7,546 nucleotides of DNA, taken from assembly GCA_035275285.1 (NCBI GenBank), contig DATENA010000045.1, positions 1 to 7,546 of the forward strand. Reading direction: 5' to 3'. The position numbers and the translations under genes were made by a program. The notes beneath the pieces were generated by a model. That model saw only the letters and a list, made by a program, of their open reading frames with translations. It did no database searches and was not told where the DNA came from. This DNA comes from Chersky-265 sp035275285 (GTDB lineage: Bacteria; Fibrobacterota; Fibrobacteria; UBA11236). This document shows positions 6,261 through 7,546 of the stretch, one piece after another. Within the stretch, counting starts at the first letter, position 1; each line of letters starts with the position of its first letter.

Positions 6261-7546
6261 ATGGTTGCCGCGAGACTGCCAAAGAATGGTTTTCTCCTTT
6301 TTGTCGTTCTTGCCGTTCTTTGCATTCCTTCCCAAGGGCTGACACTGAATGTGCTTCTGAATGGAGCGGATGGTCTTCTTGAGATTGAACAAGGAACCAA
6401 TCTTTCGATGAGCATCAATCTTGATCCTCAATCCCAAGTAGGAAACAACGCCGATATTTGGATGAAAGTCATTATCCCCCAATCAGCGGTTTATTACCTC
6501 ACCCCCGGATTCACCTGGAACACAACGATCACACCGGTTTACCAGGGTACCCTGGTAAACCTGAATAATTACTTCGTTGCCACTTTCCCAACCTCCACGC
6601 TTCCATTGGGAACTTATGTGTTCGTGTTCGGGGTCGACAACAACATGGATGGATCCCCGGACTTCCATCATGCAGATACGACCCGGGTGACCCTATCGGG
6701 CATCAGACCATCATTCAGTATTGAAGGCGGTCCCTATTTGCGCACTCAAAGCGTGAAAGTCAGTTGCACAACGCCGGGTTCCACCCTCTTTTACACGCTC
6801 AATGGTCAAGATCCTACCCAAAGCAGCACCCCGATTACGAATGGTTCTTTTCTTACCATCGGTCCAGGAATCACCATCTTGCGTGTCCGGGCATTCAAGA
6901 GCGGTTGGACAGATGGTGCCATCAAAACCGCCATTTACCAAATCGGACCGAAGGTGGCCGCGCAGGCCAGCCACAGTCTTGCCTTGGACACATTGGGTAA
7001 TTTGAGCGCATTCGGATCCAATTCCCACGGCGAATTGGGACTCGGGCAATCGGGAAATAGCCTATCCTACCCGGTAACGCTCAGCAATCCTGCAAATGTT
7101 TCCATGCTCGCTGTTCGGTCGAATGGAAGCAGTCTCGTTCTGAAAAGCGACAGCACCGTATGGTCCTGGGGAAATAACAGCTTTTATCAAAACGGATACT
7201 CACCCAATGTCGATCGTGCGACTCCTGATCAAATTACCGGTTTGGGCAGTATCAAATATGTCGCCGCCGGGTATTTCCACGGATTGGCCGTTAAGCGCGA
7301 CAGCACACTGTGGGCTTGGGGGGATAACTCCTACGGGCAACTAGGGGACAGCACCGATACGGCTCGATCTGCTCCTACCCGCGTCAAGGCCCTCCAATCG
7401 GTTATGACGGTCGCGGCTGGCCGGGATTTTTCAATGGCATTGAAAATGGACGGCTCTCTTTGGACGTGGGGAAATAATGATCTCGGCCAGCTAGGGAATG
7501 GTGAGAATACTCCCAGCTTTTTCCCCATCCGGATTCCCTCATTGAC
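6261..7546 (+). CDS. Secreted RCC1-repeat protein with chitobiase-C-terminal-like domain (3' end outside window)
   Basis: Open for 428 codons and truncated by the window edge. It starts MVAARLPKNGFLLFVVLAVL with a clear signal peptide, likely cut near residue 26 (IPSQG). Residues about 27-150 are an Ig-like region containing an Asp/Asn-rich VDNNMDGSPD segment. Residues 152-228 match the chitobiase/beta-hexosaminidase C-terminal type domain (CHB_HEX_C), with the typical TPGSTLFYTLNGQDPT. From 232 onward are RCC1-type beta-propeller repeats starting near 232, 283, 334 and 384, a period of 50-51 residues, each with a W/F-G-x-N/D core such as LWAWGDNSYGQLG and a VAAG-x-x-x-S/H entry strand. An RCC1 propeller usually has seven blades, so roughly half to two-thirds of the protein may be missing. 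Such secreted RCC1 proteins are generally taken as binding or structural; no activity can be assigned. Codon use is far less GC-biased than in the genes upstream (21 of 30 Asn codons are AAT), which suggests a different origin. Confidence 0.93.
   Translation, partial: MVAARLPKNGFLLFVVLAVLCIPSQGLTLNVLLNGADGLLEIEQGTNLSMSINLDPQSQVGNNADIWMKVIIPQSAVYYLTPGFTWNTTITPVYQGTLVNLNNYFVATFPTSTLPLGTYVFVFGVDNNMDGSPDFHHADTTRVTLSGIRPSFSIEGGPYLRTQSVKVSCTTPGSTLFYTLNGQDPTQSSTPITNGSFLTIGPGITILRVRAFKSGWTDGAIKTAIYQIGPKVAAQASHSLALDTLGNLSAFGSNSHGELGLGQSGNSLSYPVTLSNPANVSMLAVRSNGSSLVLKSDSTVWSWGNNSFYQNGYSPNVDRATPDQITGLGSIKYVAAGYFHGLAVKRDSTLWAWGDNSYGQLGDSTDTARSAPTRVKALQSVMTVAAGRDFSMALKMDGSLWTWGNNDLGQLGNGENTPSFFPIRIPSL

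Noticed and set aside
6130..6342. A 70-codon ORF from a TTG start overlapping the beginning of the RCC1 gene
   Set aside because: It has no ribosome binding site and no known pattern, and its second half is an out-of-frame reading of the RCC1 gene's signal peptide.

Overview
The window carries four plus-strand genes, and all four encode proteins that look exported. There are no RNA genes, CRISPR arrays, transposases or recognisable enzymes. Coding density, GC-ending codons and long empty shadow ORFs on both strands point to a high-GC Gram-negative bacterium. The many cadherin-like, PKD, BIG2, divergent-InlB and RCC1 surface modules, together with a TPR-type protein ending in an Arg/Lys-Trp-rich membrane segment, are reminiscent of Fibrobacterota or deltaproteobacterial/myxobacterial lineages. 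That placement is inference from protein style, not from a marker gene.

Layout. At 12-1343 lies a probable lipoprotein with a leading domain, two PKD-type domains and a C-terminal cadherin-like beta-sandwich; an intrinsic terminator follows at about 1355-1378. At 1519-2310 lies a 263-residue protein with a signal peptide, a helical TPR-like region, an Ala/Ser/Gly/Pro linker built from 15-bp tandem repeats, and a C-terminal membrane segment. At 2519-6022 lies the main gene, an 1167-residue secreted or lipid-anchored modular protein. Its order is the leading domain shared with the first gene, two BIG2-like domains, three PKD-like domains, two cadherin-like domains, four InlB-like repeats and a cysteine-rich end; a strong hairpin follows at 6054-6078. 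At 6261 a fourth gene begins, with a good ribosome binding site, and it runs off the right edge: signal peptide, Ig-like region, chitobiase-C-terminal-like domain, then at least four RCC1 repeats of about 50 residues.

How they relate. The first and third genes are clear paralogues: one is a short and one a long version of the same scaffold, flanking the TPR-like gene. This suggests a small cell-surface locus for adhesion, scaffolding or envelope structure. No catalytic domain is visible, so the molecular role is not established. The fourth gene lies beyond a terminator and has distinctly different codon use (AAT-rich asparagines), so it is probably a separate unit of different history.

The observations most worth following are the C-x4-C-x4-C-x4-C motif plus second Cys cluster bracketing the last domain of the large protein, the old paralogy of genes one and three, the GTGA-N6-TCAC dyad ahead of the large gene, and the compositional break near 5.6-6.0 kb. 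I saw no evidence for a defence system or another named multi-gene system.
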